DNA of 64,000 bases from Haloterrigena salifodinae (GCF_003977755.1 NZ_RQWN01000003.1:124001-188000); one strand, 5' to 3'; counted from the first letter of the stretch, positions 52,845 through 60,386 are shown. Made by a program: numbers and translations. The notes: a model not told the origin generated them from the letters alone.

Positions 52845-52907
52845 CCGTGTCGGGCACCGCTAACGCGGTGCCCTTGTCCTCTTCAACTTTGCAGCGACAG
52901 CTCAGCA

Positions 52908-53300
52908 GTATCAACAATCACCTACGGAAGAGCGTTGTAGGATAATCACGATAACCGCTGCTCACACTCTTCAAGTTTTAGTCGAGAGTGATCGGCTCGT
53001 GAGATACCGGAGGTTATTTTAAAACTATCAACTGGTAATCTAAAAATAAAATCTTTAATAGTGTTCAAAATGGGAACCATGATATGGACTGGATAAAGAT
53101 AGTCCCGCTTCTTGCGAGTATTGTAATATTCTTGTCAATATATGTGTTAGTGAGCGAAGCTGGAAGCGAGTATTTCCTGACCATCGCTCTATTATCAATA
53201 TCCGGGGTGTTATGTATCATATCGACTATTACACAGTTTCACAATAAGGGGGATAGCACATAGATAGCACTAACGCTCTTCCGTAGGTGATTGTTGATAC
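52908..53300. repeat. 393-bp element with perfect 29-bp terminal inverted repeats
   Basis: GTATCAACAATCACCTACGG... at 52908-52936 is exactly inverted at 53272-53300. The ends have the look of insertion-element or MITE termini. No target-site duplication is visible (flanks CAGCTCAGCA and GGTTCGGTTC differ). It contains a 59-codon membrane micro-protein gene with its own TATA-like box. Confidence 0.75.
53084..53263 (+). CDS. Two-helix membrane micro-protein inside inverted-repeat element
   Basis: 59 residues (MDWIKIVPLLASIVIFLSIY...). Two hydrophobic helices (about 4-23 and 31-50) and a polar end. It is AT-rich, with a TATA-like ATCTTTAATA (53051-53060) about 28 nt before the ATG. The gene fills the space between the 29-bp inverted repeats. 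No homology recognised. Confidence 0.5.
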   Translation: MDWIKIVPLLASIVIFLSIYVLVSEAGSEYFLTIALLSISGVLCIISTITQFHNKGDST

Positions 53301-53410
53301 GGTTCGGTTCCTCACTTGCTGAACCAAGATAGAGGGATAGAGTGGTTCGTAACCCATAACTCAGCTCGGAGCACTCAGCGGAAAATTTCAAAACTTCACT
53401 CCATCAACAA

Positions 53411-53452
53411 TGTGCTACACAAGAGCGTTCAGCGGCGCTCTTGCGTAGCACA
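53411..53452 (+). repeat. 17-bp-stem hairpin just upstream of micro-gene cassette
   Basis: TGTGCTACACAAGAGCG (53411-53427) pairs with CGCTCTTGCGTAGCACA (53436-53452) with one non-complementary position and an 8-nt loop (TTCAGCGG). It ends 12 nt before the ATG of the first micro-gene (53465). It could be a 5'-UTR structure, a replication-associated palindrome, or a terminator without a U-tract. Confidence 0.6.
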
Positions 53453-53464
53453 TGCACCTTTGCG

Positions 53465-53572
53465 ATGAACTACATTCGAACGACTGATGTTTACGTCACT
53501 GTTGACGGGCGCCCAATCGATCCGACCGCGCAACTCGAGACCACCGGCGATAACGAGGTGAGTGGGCGATGA
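53465..53572 (+). CDS. Micro-protein 1 of overlapping cassette
   Basis: 35 residues, MNYIRTTDVYVTVDGRPIDP then an acidic tail. It overlaps the next ATG by 4 nt (ATGA). Small strand-rich proteins of this kind are common beside replication genes of haloarchaeal plasmids and proviruses (from memory). Function unknown. Confidence 0.5.
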   Translation: MNYIRTTDVYVTVDGRPIDPTAQLETTGDNEVSGR

Positions 53573-53814
53573 GCGGGACCGAAGGCGAAACTGTCCCTGT
53601 CACGGTCCAAGTCGAGCCCGAGGCGCTCGTCGCAATCGCTGCGAGAGCTGGCGAAGAATACCGCGACTGCGGCGAACTCACGGTCGCCGACGTCGACCAA
53701 CACGTTACCGAGCACTTTGAGTTACGCCCCGTGTTCCAAGTGGAAGGTGTCGAGCAACCGATTGGTGAGTGGCTTACTGAAAATACACACATCGAACTCG
53801 AGGGAAGCCAATGA
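53569..53814 (+). CDS. Micro-protein 2 of overlapping cassette
   Basis: 81 residues, acidic (MSGTEGETVPVTVQVEPEAL ... ADVDQHVTEHFELRP). A helix (LVAIAARAGEEYRDCGE) is followed by strands. Overlaps both neighbours by 4 nt, so the three are translated as one unit. No family recognised. Confidence 0.6.
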   Translation: MSGTEGETVPVTVQVEPEALVAIAARAGEEYRDCGELTVADVDQHVTEHFELRPVFQVEGVEQPIGEWLTENTHIELEGSQ

Positions 53815-53951
53815 GCAGCGAAACCACCAACAGCGCCGTGTGCTACTATACCGGGCGGCCGGTCGAAACGCCGAACGATGTCGACGTCTCGATCTCGAGG
53901 GGGGCCGTCCTTGAGAAGATTTCGGACGGCGAGACGAGACTCGCTGAGTAG
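53811..53951 (+). CDS. Micro-protein 3 of overlapping cassette
   Basis: 46 residues with VCYYTGRPVETPNDVDVSIS, then RGAVLEKISDGETRLAE. It starts with a 4-nt overlap and is followed by a 270-nt stretch without a gene. The compact beta fold is typical of mobile-element accessory proteins. Function unknown. Confidence 0.5.
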   Translation: MSSETTNSAVCYYTGRPVETPNDVDVSISRGAVLEKISDGETRLAE

Positions 53952-54219
53952 CCGAAGAGCGGTTTGTTAGACCTCTTTTCCGTTGCTTTTCCCTTGGGCT
54001 TGAGCCCGGAGACCCGGCTTCCGCGATCGAGATGTCCTACGGTTCGGGAGTAGATTCTTAATCTCAACTGAGCACACTTGATTTCTCCACTAATTCGGAG
54101 TGTTCCTACTCGAGACGCGCCTCTCTTTATATACCCGAAGTAAAATACAGACTATACAGGGATGGTTTTAGAGAACCTACCATATCGCCAGAGAGGTTTA
54201 GACGGTCCTCGAGCAACGC

Positions 54220-54384
54220 CTATGAGAGGTCCATCGAGAGATTTCGTTGGGCAACTCCTGTCTGTCCCGATCGGAGACGGTTCCGTTCGACAGCGTGACT
54301 GATGTGCCCATTGACTGACCGGACATCATCAATATCACCCTTCACAAGGACTTTCCACAGACAGGTATCGTAATCGCTAGACAT
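54220..54384 (-). CDS. Doubtful small ORF downstream of 54377-54706
   Basis: 54 codons from MSSDYDTCLWKVLVKGDIDD, overlapping the end of the upstream gene by 8 nt on the same strand. It could be translationally coupled. Composition is not strongly biased and no homology is known; the region 53952-54219 before it has no gene. Confidence 0.3.
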   Translation of the reverse strand: MSSDYDTCLWKVLVKGDIDDVRSVNGHISHAVERNRLRSGQTGVAQRNLSMDLS

Positions 54385-54706
54385 TGACTGAAATCTGCCT
54401 CTGCTCGAAATACTTCTCAATGCCGTTTGGATCAACCTGCTCCGGTTCGTCGATTAGAACGGTGAGAGTAAGGTGATCATCCGACCAACTAAGGACTCTA
54501 TCTGAACACTTGACTTTCGCCCAGCGTTCAAGAGTACCGAGCGTCGACGTGGTGCAATCTGGCTCGAGGAATTGGTGAGTATATGTACATGCGCTGTTCT
54601 CAAGCCGCCGAGGGGGATTCGAAAGCGGTCGACCAAGATAGGTCCAAGCAAGACTAGCGCCGCTCTTGAGTGCGTCGTAAATGACGTTCTGTACCATCGC
54701 CGCCAT
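54377..54706 (-). CDS. Hypothetical accessory protein
   Basis: 109 residues from MAAMVQNVIYDALKSGASLA; an ATG at 54727 also exists, but a minus-strand TATA-like GATATATTAC (about 54731-54741) is placed for a leaderless start near 54706. An N-terminal amphipathic/hydrophobic stretch (ALKSGASLAWTYLGRPL) is followed by an alpha/beta region (SWSDDHLTLTVLIDEPEQVD). No family recognised. Codon use is less GC-biased than core genes. Confidence 0.5.
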   Translation of the reverse strand: MAAMVQNVIYDALKSGASLAWTYLGRPLSNPPRRLENSACTYTHQFLEPDCTTSTLGTLERWAKVKCSDRVLSWSDDHLTLTVLIDEPEQVDPNGIEKYFEQRQISVNV

Positions 54707-54727
54707 GATCCCTGTGGTGGGTATCAT

Positions 54728-55130
54728 GTGTGTAATATATCTTTAGTGCCCTAAATCTCATTGGACAAAACAATCTTCGGGTCCACATTAGGGGCTCTAG
54801 ACCGAGATTCCGCAGGTTGCGTCATCAGCAACACCTACACCGCTGCCGCTGACAATGGTGGCGATTACGATGAAAATGTCTAAGCCGCCCGAAATCGGGT
54901 GATTTGGGTTTTTGCCCAATGATATTAACACTTCAGTTGATTTCTGTCGTACTACTCGCAACCCACTTTTTGATCGAACTCCGGAAGGGTGGTGAAAAGG
55001 AATAGAGAATCCGCTCGGCGTTTAAGTGGTTCTGGCCACAAGGTGGAGATATAGCAGGGAGTCGTTCTGCCCCAATTCTCAAACCTGATAGTCACAACCT
55101 GGTCCTCGAGGGTCCGGGTTAGAATCTCCC
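54728..55130. other. Intergenic region with possible gene remnant and hairpin
   Basis: Plus-strand 54755-54883 is open without a start codon and reads as a haloarchaeal-style protein end (SAGCVISNTYTAAADNGGDY DENV then TAA at 54881-54883), perhaps the tail of a decayed secreted protein. A CCCGAAATCGGG palindrome (54888-54899) follows. The rest shows nothing. Confidence 0.35.
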
Positions 55131-55700
55131 CTATAGATCCTCAAGCCGGGACTCGATCTCTTCAGCTGCCTTCATACTGTTATTGTGGTTTGGGCTGAGA
55201 CTGAAACCTTGGATTGTAGCTGCCATCGTAAGCACAAGTGCATTTGAGAGACTGTAACAGATTAGACCCGTCTTCTGGAACTCGCCTCGAACAGCATAGT
55301 TACCGATATCAGGCTCTTCGGCGCCAACCATATTTGCCTCGCCGAAGTTCTTTGCTTCCTCTTCCGCCTTGTCTCCATCTTCTAAGATAGTGACTGAGCA
55401 GACTACTATCTCAGAGTCATCGCTTGACGAGAAGGTAGCCTCTTTCGATGGAACTTCTTCAGGGTCAAACCCCCATTCATACTCACTCTCTGAGCTATTC
55501 TCATCATCTGACTCTTCTTCAGGGTCCTCACTCCAATCATCTCCGAAGAAAGAGGCTTCAAGCATCACATCCTGCTCATCCCCCTCTTCAAATTTCGGCC
55601 CACCAGTTGCCTTATCCACAGTATCTGAGCATCCTGCGAGTGCTGCCGTTGCTGCTACGGCGATACTCCCCATCATCGCTCTCCGATTCATGTCAGTCAT
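55131..55700 (-). CDS. Lipoprotein, hypothetical
   Basis: 189 residues from MTDMNRRAMMGSIAVAATAA. Twin-Arg signal and lipobox LAGC, so exported and lipid-anchored. The mature part begins with a very acidic stretch (WSEDPEEESDDENSSESEYE) followed by a domain with SEIVVCSVTILEDGD. Base use is more AT-rich than core genes, typical of accessory DNA. A minus-strand ATATGTAG near 55726 fits a leaderless start. Function unknown. Confidence 0.65.
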   Translation of the reverse strand: MTDMNRRAMMGSIAVAATAALAGCSDTVDKATGGPKFEEGDEQDVMLEASFFGDDWSEDPEEESDDENSSESEYEWGFDPEEVPSKEATFSSSDDSEIVVCSVTILEDGDKAEEEAKNFGEANMVGAEEPDIGNYAVRGEFQKTGLICYSLSNALVLTMAATIQGFSLSPNHNNSMKAAEEIESRLEDL

Positions 55701-55778
55701 TTCTGAATCCCACATCCGCCTACATATTGCAGACACTTGAGACACTTGTTATAGCGAGCTGAATTTCGCTATAACTCC

Positions 55779-55997
55779 CTATTGTTCAGACCGCGGGAGT
55801 CCATCGGGAGTACCGTAGGCTCGGAGTTTCCGCATTAACTTCCGCTGTTTCTTACTGATCCGTAGGTCGGCCTCGAGTGCCGGGTTCGGTGCTAGAAATG
55901 TGACGGTCTGGCCGTCGATCTCTTTCTCACGTTCAACGCCCCACCCCCGCTCGAATACGTCACACGCAGCCCCGTCCCACTGTTGTGCTTGTGACAA
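55779..55997 (-). CDS. Small basic protein of the replication operon (TTG start)
   Basis: 72 residues, QTVTFLAPNPALEADLRISK then KQRKLMRKLRAYGTPDG. It overlaps the 3' part of the preceding gene (55892-56143) by 106 nt in another frame, more than expected for neighbours. Either the two are one gene broken by a frameshift near 55990, or this is the true downstream gene and the overlapping tail of the other is spurious. Function unknown. Confidence 0.45.
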   Translation of the reverse strand: MSQAQQWDGAACDVFERGWGVEREKEIDGQTVTFLAPNPALEADLRISKKQRKLMRKLRAYGTPDGLPRSEQ

Positions 55998-56143
55998 ACG
56001 CCCAATGCGGGTATGGCAGGGTTCTTACACTCACTACCGTCGAACGTGTCCGACACCCCACACCGCGGGTCACTGTCGCTAATGCCGCCTCGAGCGGGGC
56101 GTTCCTGGCGGTCGAACTCGTCTAATCCGGTTTGTGTGCTCAT
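55892..56143 (-). CDS. Small Cys/His protein of the replication operon
   Basis: 83 codons from MSTQTGLDEFDRQERPARGG. Contains RCGVSDTFDGSECKNP and GVCHKHNSG, four metal ligand candidates (C, C, C, H/H) of a zinc finger. The last 35 residues look out of frame with the protein-like sequence found in the next frame (55779-55997). Starts with a 4-nt overlap to the winged-helix gene. Confidence 0.45.
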   Translation of the reverse strand: MSTQTGLDEFDRQERPARGGISDSDPRCGVSDTFDGSECKNPAIPALGVCHKHNSGTGLRVTYSSGGGALNVRKRSTARPSHF

Positions 56144-56358
56144 AGCTGGATACGATAGACTGTTGCGTTCGTTGATTCGTTCCAGACGGCCAGCGTGCCT
56201 CCACGAACCATGTCCTGCATGATCGGCGTGATTCGTTGCGAGTTTTGGTCTAGCGCCTTGGCGACGTGGGGTGTCTTGATATGGCTATTCCCCCGCTCGT
56301 AGTGCTCGCGGACGTAGTCGCGTACCTCTTGCTCGAGCGGGCGGCTCTGTGTGCTCAT
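56140..56358 (-). CDS. Small winged-helix protein
   Basis: 72 residues from MSTQSRPLEQEVRDYVREHY. A helix-turn-helix core (HIKTPHVAKALDQNSQRITP) is followed by a wing (GTLAVWNESTNATVYRIQL). The open frame extends to 56478 but this start overlaps the primase stop by ATGA and matches an operon arrangement. Probably regulates the element (inference). Confidence 0.7.
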   Translation of the reverse strand: MSTQSRPLEQEVRDYVREHYERGNSHIKTPHVAKALDQNSQRITPIMQDMVRGGTLAVWNESTNATVYRIQL

Positions 56359-59300
56359 GTCTCTCCACCTCCGGGTGGTCCCGCCAACCCATCTGAGGTT
56401 GGACCCTCTTTCATTGGCTCTGCCGTTGTAGCAGGCTCTATTGTACTCACTAGCGTGTCGTGTAGGGCGATCTCCCACGTACTGGTGGCATCCTCGAAGT
56501 CCTCAAGCCGAAGGTCAGCCTCGCCGTTCTCAGGCATGTCTCCGGCGTGGTAGAGGTCCGCGCCGTACTTGCCCGCACCTTCGTCGCGGGTGGCCCCTTC
56601 GAGGGACCGGAGCGTTTTCAAAACGTGACGCTTCGAGCAGTCGAGTTCGTCGGCGATCTTCTTCGCGGGCGCGCCGTCGGTGCTCGAGCGAAGTTCTTCA
56701 ACTATCTCTCGCTGGGTCTCGGTGTAGACCCACTCAACGCCCGGCGCTTCGATGTCCACGAGTTCGGGCGGGATAGCATCGGTTCGGACAAGCACAACTG
56801 CGCTGTTATCGGGGTTATCGGCGTCTCGGGCGTATCGACCGGCAGCCTGTGCAACGTGGTTCTCCCGAACGCTCGCGAGCAGCTCCGAAGCGGCATCGGC
56901 ATCCGGCCCGGAAAACGTCCGACCTTTCTCGCGTTTGATCTCTCCGTCCTCGGTTTCGACTGTTGCGGGTTCGGCTTCAAGGCCACACTCAGCAAGCAGG
57001 TTCAGTACGTAGTCGTCTCCCGGGTCAATGCACCCGTTGACAAGGCCAACTGATTCATCACCGAAGTCGTTGCGGCTCTTTTCCTCGCCGTAGTGCATCG
57101 TCTCTGGATCGGAGATACCGGCTTTCTCCATGAGCCGTTTTGTCCGACCTTCGACACTCGAGGCGGTAATGCAAGTGCTGAAATCCGGCCCGTAATGGGC
57201 GTTCAAGTGTTCTAAGACGGTCCGCGTGCCGTCCTCGTCGAAGTATTCGCCGGACGTGAACGGGCGGGTTGCGTCGCCGACTTGGACGACAGTAAGACCG
57301 CGCTCGAAGCGTCGCCACAATTGGCGCTCCGTTGGCTCGAGCAGTGGTTCTCTGCCAATCTCCGGCACCGTGTTCCGTTGCCAGAGGTTCATACTCGGAT
57401 GGGCGTCTAAGCCAACGACGGACCGCGCAGCGTCGAACCACGGCCTCACACGGACAGTCTGAATGGTATAGTCGTCGTCAATAACGACCGTCACTCGATC
57501 GGCCAGATAGTCCTCGCCGTAGTCGTCAAACCGCGGCGGTTCATGCAGCGCCGTTGCACTTCGGCGACCGTTACAGTCCGGCTCACTCTCTCGAAGTGCC
57601 TCCCATACTGCCTGAGCCAATGCTGGGGCAAGCGCATGGGCATCGGAGTTTTTGAGATACCACATCATTCCCGGTTCCTCCTCGAGCGCTTCGTCCATTT
57701 CTCGCCGTTTCTCGCCGACTGCTTCGAGGTCGTAGAAGCCTTCTTCAAACGGGGTAGCCAAATCAACGAACTCCTCGAACGTCGTCTTGGGGACGTTCAC
57801 AGCCTTCAGATATGCCGTTATCGACCGTCGGATTTCGTCTTGGGTAAGGTCGGCACCGAAGTCCGGTTGTTCGTCAAGGATGACGTTGCACCCCTCAATC
57901 AGCGACGGAACGCGGGCGAAGGCATGCGTCGCGTGGATAACATCAACCGATGCATAGCCGTCGTCATTACGCGGGATCCCGTCCCACTGGGTCATAGCCT
58001 GGCACTCGGTATCGTCGTGCTCGCACGGCAGCGTAGCGCCTTGGTCGTTGTTCTCTGCGAGGTACTGGTGCGCGACCGAGAACGGGATCCCCTTCCCTTC
58101 ACACACCGCGTCCAACCATTCACGGGCGGGCGTTCCGTCCATCGTGATAACGATCTCCGGGTCCTCGCCGTCCGGGTTCGGGTCATGATCCCCCGCTGCG
58201 GCCGGACAACGCTCTTTTTGACCCTTCAACACCCGATATGAGACGTTCGCCTCGCTCGAGTCGGCCGCTGCAGAGTCTCGCGCTTCCCGTGTCTTATGGA
58301 GGTGGACAACAGGCTGCTCGCCCGTCGTACCAGCGTGGTTCAGCCACGGCGTTGTGGCCGTCGTGTATGACTTTCCGACCGAGGTTGGGGCGTCGATCAC
58401 CGTGCTCGAGCGGGATCGGACTGTGGTCAGGATTTCATCCTTGAGCCGATCGCGCACCTTCGACGTACTCGGCCAATCGAAGCCATGCGAACGGGCGTAG
58501 CGTTTCCATTCCTCCGCATCTAAGGCATCGAGGCGGGCGAGTGGGAGCGTTGAGGCGGGTTCTGCACTCTCTCCCGTGTCGAACTCAGGAATTGGCGCAC
58601 CGGCTTCTCGAGCGGCTTCTACGGCTTCCCACCAATCCGAACCGGACAGTCGGTCCCACGGATTGCTGATGATGCCTTGCTCGGCAGCATAGAGACTCAA
58701 TACGCCGAAGGCTTCCCCCTCTCGGAAGTCATGGAAGGCACCTTCGCCGTTGTAGTGGAGGCTCTTGCCACTGTCAGAGCGTCGGTAACTCGGGTCCCAC
58801 GTCGTCCACCCGGTCGAATCCGCGCCCGTCTGTGTGGTCGAGAGCGGCACGTCACGGGGTTCTAATCGTTCAACGGCGGTTAGGACATCCCGAACGTCAG
58901 AGGCTTCATCATCGGCGTGTGTCGCCTCTGGGTTGTAGTTCTCGAGTTCGGGGGTATCTCGGTCTGTGTCGTGCTCGATTTCGGGTTCATCCTCGTAGCC
59001 ATTGGCCTTGAGGATGGTTTCCAGCACATCGTCGTCCCACTCGTTGGCTTCGAGCGGCGAGCCAGGAACGTGTTTGCCCGTGGCGAGACAAACGTGCTTG
59101 TTCGCATAAATCTCGATAACAGGCACGTCGTCGTTTGCCCCCCACGGCTCGGTGCCGATCTCGAAGCTGACTTGCCCCTTACCTTCAATCGGTATCTCTC
59201 CGATATACTGTGCGTGAGAACCACTGTCCGACGTTGAAATGTCGGTGTAGGTGAGTCCAAGATGGGCAAGAAAGGCCTTGAACGCTGGATGAACCGCGCC

Positions 59301-59555
59301 TGTTTCGGGGCAAACAACGTCGTCGCCGTCTACGAACGCATATCGGTCGTCCTCTTGCTGGATGAACGTCCGGCCGGTAATCTCGTCGCGGTACTTCGGA
59401 TCCTCGACGAACATATCCAACTGCTTGCCCGTGATGTAGTTGTCTTCAATCCCCCACTTCCAACGGGCGTCTTCGTGAGCATTGGCGTCGGGGTGGTCGC
59501 GGTCCCCCAAGGCACGAAAGGCTGCTTTCCGGTTTTGCCGGCGCTCCCCATCCAC
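56355..59555 (-). CDS. Provirus/plasmid-type primase-helicase, main part
   Basis: 1066 codons from a GTG. Haloarchaeal mobile-element replication protein: N-terminal primase-like segment (DARWKWGIEDNYITGKQLDM, FIQQEDDRYAFVDGDDVVCP), SF1/2-type ATPase with Walker A VIDAPTSVGKSYTT and Walker B VILDEQPDFG, and a C-terminal helix-turn-helix (KKIADELDCSKRHVLKTLRS). The true N-terminus probably lies in another frame (59509-59791): there EEQWMG and PFVPWG precede what should continue as DRDHPDAN. A one-base loss in the G run at 59504-59508 would explain it. Overlaps the winged-helix gene by ATGA. Confidence 0.75.
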   Translation of the reverse strand: MDGERRQNRKAAFRALGDRDHPDANAHEDARWKWGIEDNYITGKQLDMFVEDPKYRDEITGRTFIQQEDDRYAFVDGDDVVCPETGAVHPAFKAFLAHLGLTYTDISTSDSGSHAQYIGEIPIEGKGQVSFEIGTEPWGANDDVPVIEIYANKHVCLATGKHVPGSPLEANEWDDDVLETILKANGYEDEPEIEHDTDRDTPELENYNPEATHADDEASDVRDVLTAVERLEPRDVPLSTTQTGADSTGWTTWDPSYRRSDSGKSLHYNGEGAFHDFREGEAFGVLSLYAAEQGIISNPWDRLSGSDWWEAVEAAREAGAPIPEFDTGESAEPASTLPLARLDALDAEEWKRYARSHGFDWPSTSKVRDRLKDEILTTVRSRSSTVIDAPTSVGKSYTTATTPWLNHAGTTGEQPVVHLHKTREARDSAAADSSEANVSYRVLKGQKERCPAAAGDHDPNPDGEDPEIVITMDGTPAREWLDAVCEGKGIPFSVAHQYLAENNDQGATLPCEHDDTECQAMTQWDGIPRNDDGYASVDVIHATHAFARVPSLIEGCNVILDEQPDFGADLTQDEIRRSITAYLKAVNVPKTTFEEFVDLATPFEEGFYDLEAVGEKRREMDEALEEEPGMMWYLKNSDAHALAPALAQAVWEALRESEPDCNGRRSATALHEPPRFDDYGEDYLADRVTVVIDDDYTIQTVRVRPWFDAARSVVGLDAHPSMNLWQRNTVPEIGREPLLEPTERQLWRRFERGLTVVQVGDATRPFTSGEYFDEDGTRTVLEHLNAHYGPDFSTCITASSVEGRTKRLMEKAGISDPETMHYGEEKSRNDFGDESVGLVNGCIDPGDDYVLNLLAECGLEAEPATVETEDGEIKREKGRTFSGPDADAASELLASVRENHVAQAAGRYARDADNPDNSAVVLVRTDAIPPELVDIEAPGVEWVYTETQREIVEELRSSTDGAPAKKIADELDCSKRHVLKTLRSLEGATRDEGAGKYGADLYHAGDMPENGEADLRLEDFEDATSTWEIALHDTLVSTIEPATTAEPMKEGPTSDGLAGPPGGGET

Positions 59556-59791
59556 TGCTCTTCATCGTAGGTCGTTGTGCAGTAGACGCCGGTCTTCGGG
59601 TTCTGGAAGTCCACCTCGGCAAGCGGACCACTGAACTCCACTCGAGTAGCCGTTTGTGGTTCTGACTCGCCCCCGTCGGTGTCTTCGCCGGTTGCAGCGG
59701 CTAGGTGGTCCTCGCAGAGCGGGATCGTAGCAGTCGGTTCGACCGCTTCGGCAGTGCACATCGTACACTGCCGACCACGCGGCACTGTCAC
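59509..59791 (-). pseudogene. 5' part of primase-helicase, in another frame
   Basis: GTG start overlapping the upstream micro-gene stop (GTGA), with GGGAGG 8 nt before it. It reads a zinc-finger-like CTMCTAEA ... PLCEDH, then VEFSGPLAEVDFQNPKTGVY and EEQWMGSAGKTGKQPFVPWG. The order DEEQWMG ... FxPWG-DRDHPDA is what I remember from haloarchaeal primases, and the continuation lies one frame away after a five-G run. So the gene is broken or has a sequencing/assembly error. The remaining frame (to 59330) is meaningless. Confidence 0.55.
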
Positions 59792-59898
59792 GGCTGACAC
59801 CTCCCTTCATTAAGTGCGGGGCAAGGCTGGTCGTCACCGAGAATATAGCACCCACAGAACTCGCAGACTGGAGGCTCGAGTTCGACGGTGCGGCTCAC
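59788..59898 (-). CDS. Zinc-ribbon micro-protein, first gene of replication operon
   Basis: 36 residues, GTG start, MSRTVELEPPVCEFCGCYIL, then GDDQPCPALNEGRCQP. Five Cys, including CEFCGC, suggest a metal-binding knuckle. The stop overlaps the start of the primase gene (GTGA). A TATA-like TAGGGTATAG (minus, about 59922-59931) lies about 28 nt before it. Very small but well placed. Confidence 0.5.
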   Translation of the reverse strand: MSRTVELEPPVCEFCGCYILGDDQPCPALNEGRCQP

Positions 59899-59973
59899 CG
59901 CGACCACCCCCAGTTGGTTGGACTATACCCTATTGGATACGCGGCTAATTTGCCGAAAACCCATATAAGAGGA

Positions 59974-60046
59974 TGGGATCGCCCGGATTTGAACCGGGGT
60001 CACGGGCACCCAAGGCCCGAAGTATACCAAGCTAACCCACGATCCC
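59974..60046 (-). tRNA. trnP: tRNA-Pro (TGG)
   Basis: 73 nt cloverleaf on the minus strand: acceptor GGGATCG/CGATCCC, anticodon stem CGGGC/GCCCG around CTTGGGT with anticodon TGG, T-arm CCCCGGTTCAAATCCGGG, discriminator A. Its 3' end faces the accessory region to the left, a favoured integration target for tyrosine recombinases. Confidence 0.96.
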
Positions 60047-60131
60047 GTACTCCCCCCTAAAAGGTGCACATCATAAAGGGTTTCGTTACCGGCCGAACGG
60101 TTTTGGCGGTCGACGTGATATCGCCGCGTAC

Positions 60132-60386
60132 ATGACAGGTCTCGAGATCCTCGTCCTGATTGCAGTCCTCGTGGGCGTGCTGGTCGCCGCAGTTCTCGTC
60201 CGCGCGCTCGCTCCCTTCATCGTTAACGCGGTCGCGGGGCTCCTCGTATTGTTCCTCAGCCACGTCGTCTTCGGCCTCTCGATCGCCGTCACGCCCGTAG
60301 TGCTCGTGATCGTCGGCCTCGGCGGGATCCTCGGCGCGGCCGTCGTACTCCTGTTCGCGCTGTTCGGTGTCGCCTTCGTTCCGTAG
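60132..60386 (+). CDS. BofA-like small membrane protein
   Basis: 84 residues, almost entirely hydrophobic helices (about 4-26, 30-52, 54-80) with the LVLFLSHVVFGLSIAVTPVV pattern of the pro-sigmaK-inhibitor BofA-type family. Archaea have no sporulation, so the cellular role is unknown. Upstream is tRNA-Pro on the opposite strand. Confidence 0.7.
   Translation: MTGLEILVLIAVLVGVLVAAVLVRALAPFIVNAVAGLLVLFLSHVVFGLSIAVTPVVLVIVGLGGILGAAVVLLFALFGVAFVP

Larger units (their letters stand above)
53465..59973. mobile_element. Decayed integrative element (provirus/plasmid type) at tRNA-Pro
   Basis: The minus-strand replication operon (zinc-ribbon, primase-helicase, winged helix and small proteins) and the opposing micro-gene cassette have the gene content of haloarchaeal plasmids/proviruses. 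The right border is set at the 3' end of the tRNA-Pro gene, a usual integration site. No integrase and no second copy of the tRNA 3' end were found, and the replication gene is frameshifted, so it is probably a remnant. The left border is uncertain; it may include the 51.8-53.4 kb elements. Confidence 0.45.

Noticed and set aside
59330-59508. C-terminal 59 codons of the zinc-finger/primase 5' frame
   Set aside because: After the five-G run this frame loses all protein character (TATTPTPML...), while the neighbouring frame continues as a good primase; treated as out-of-frame tail.
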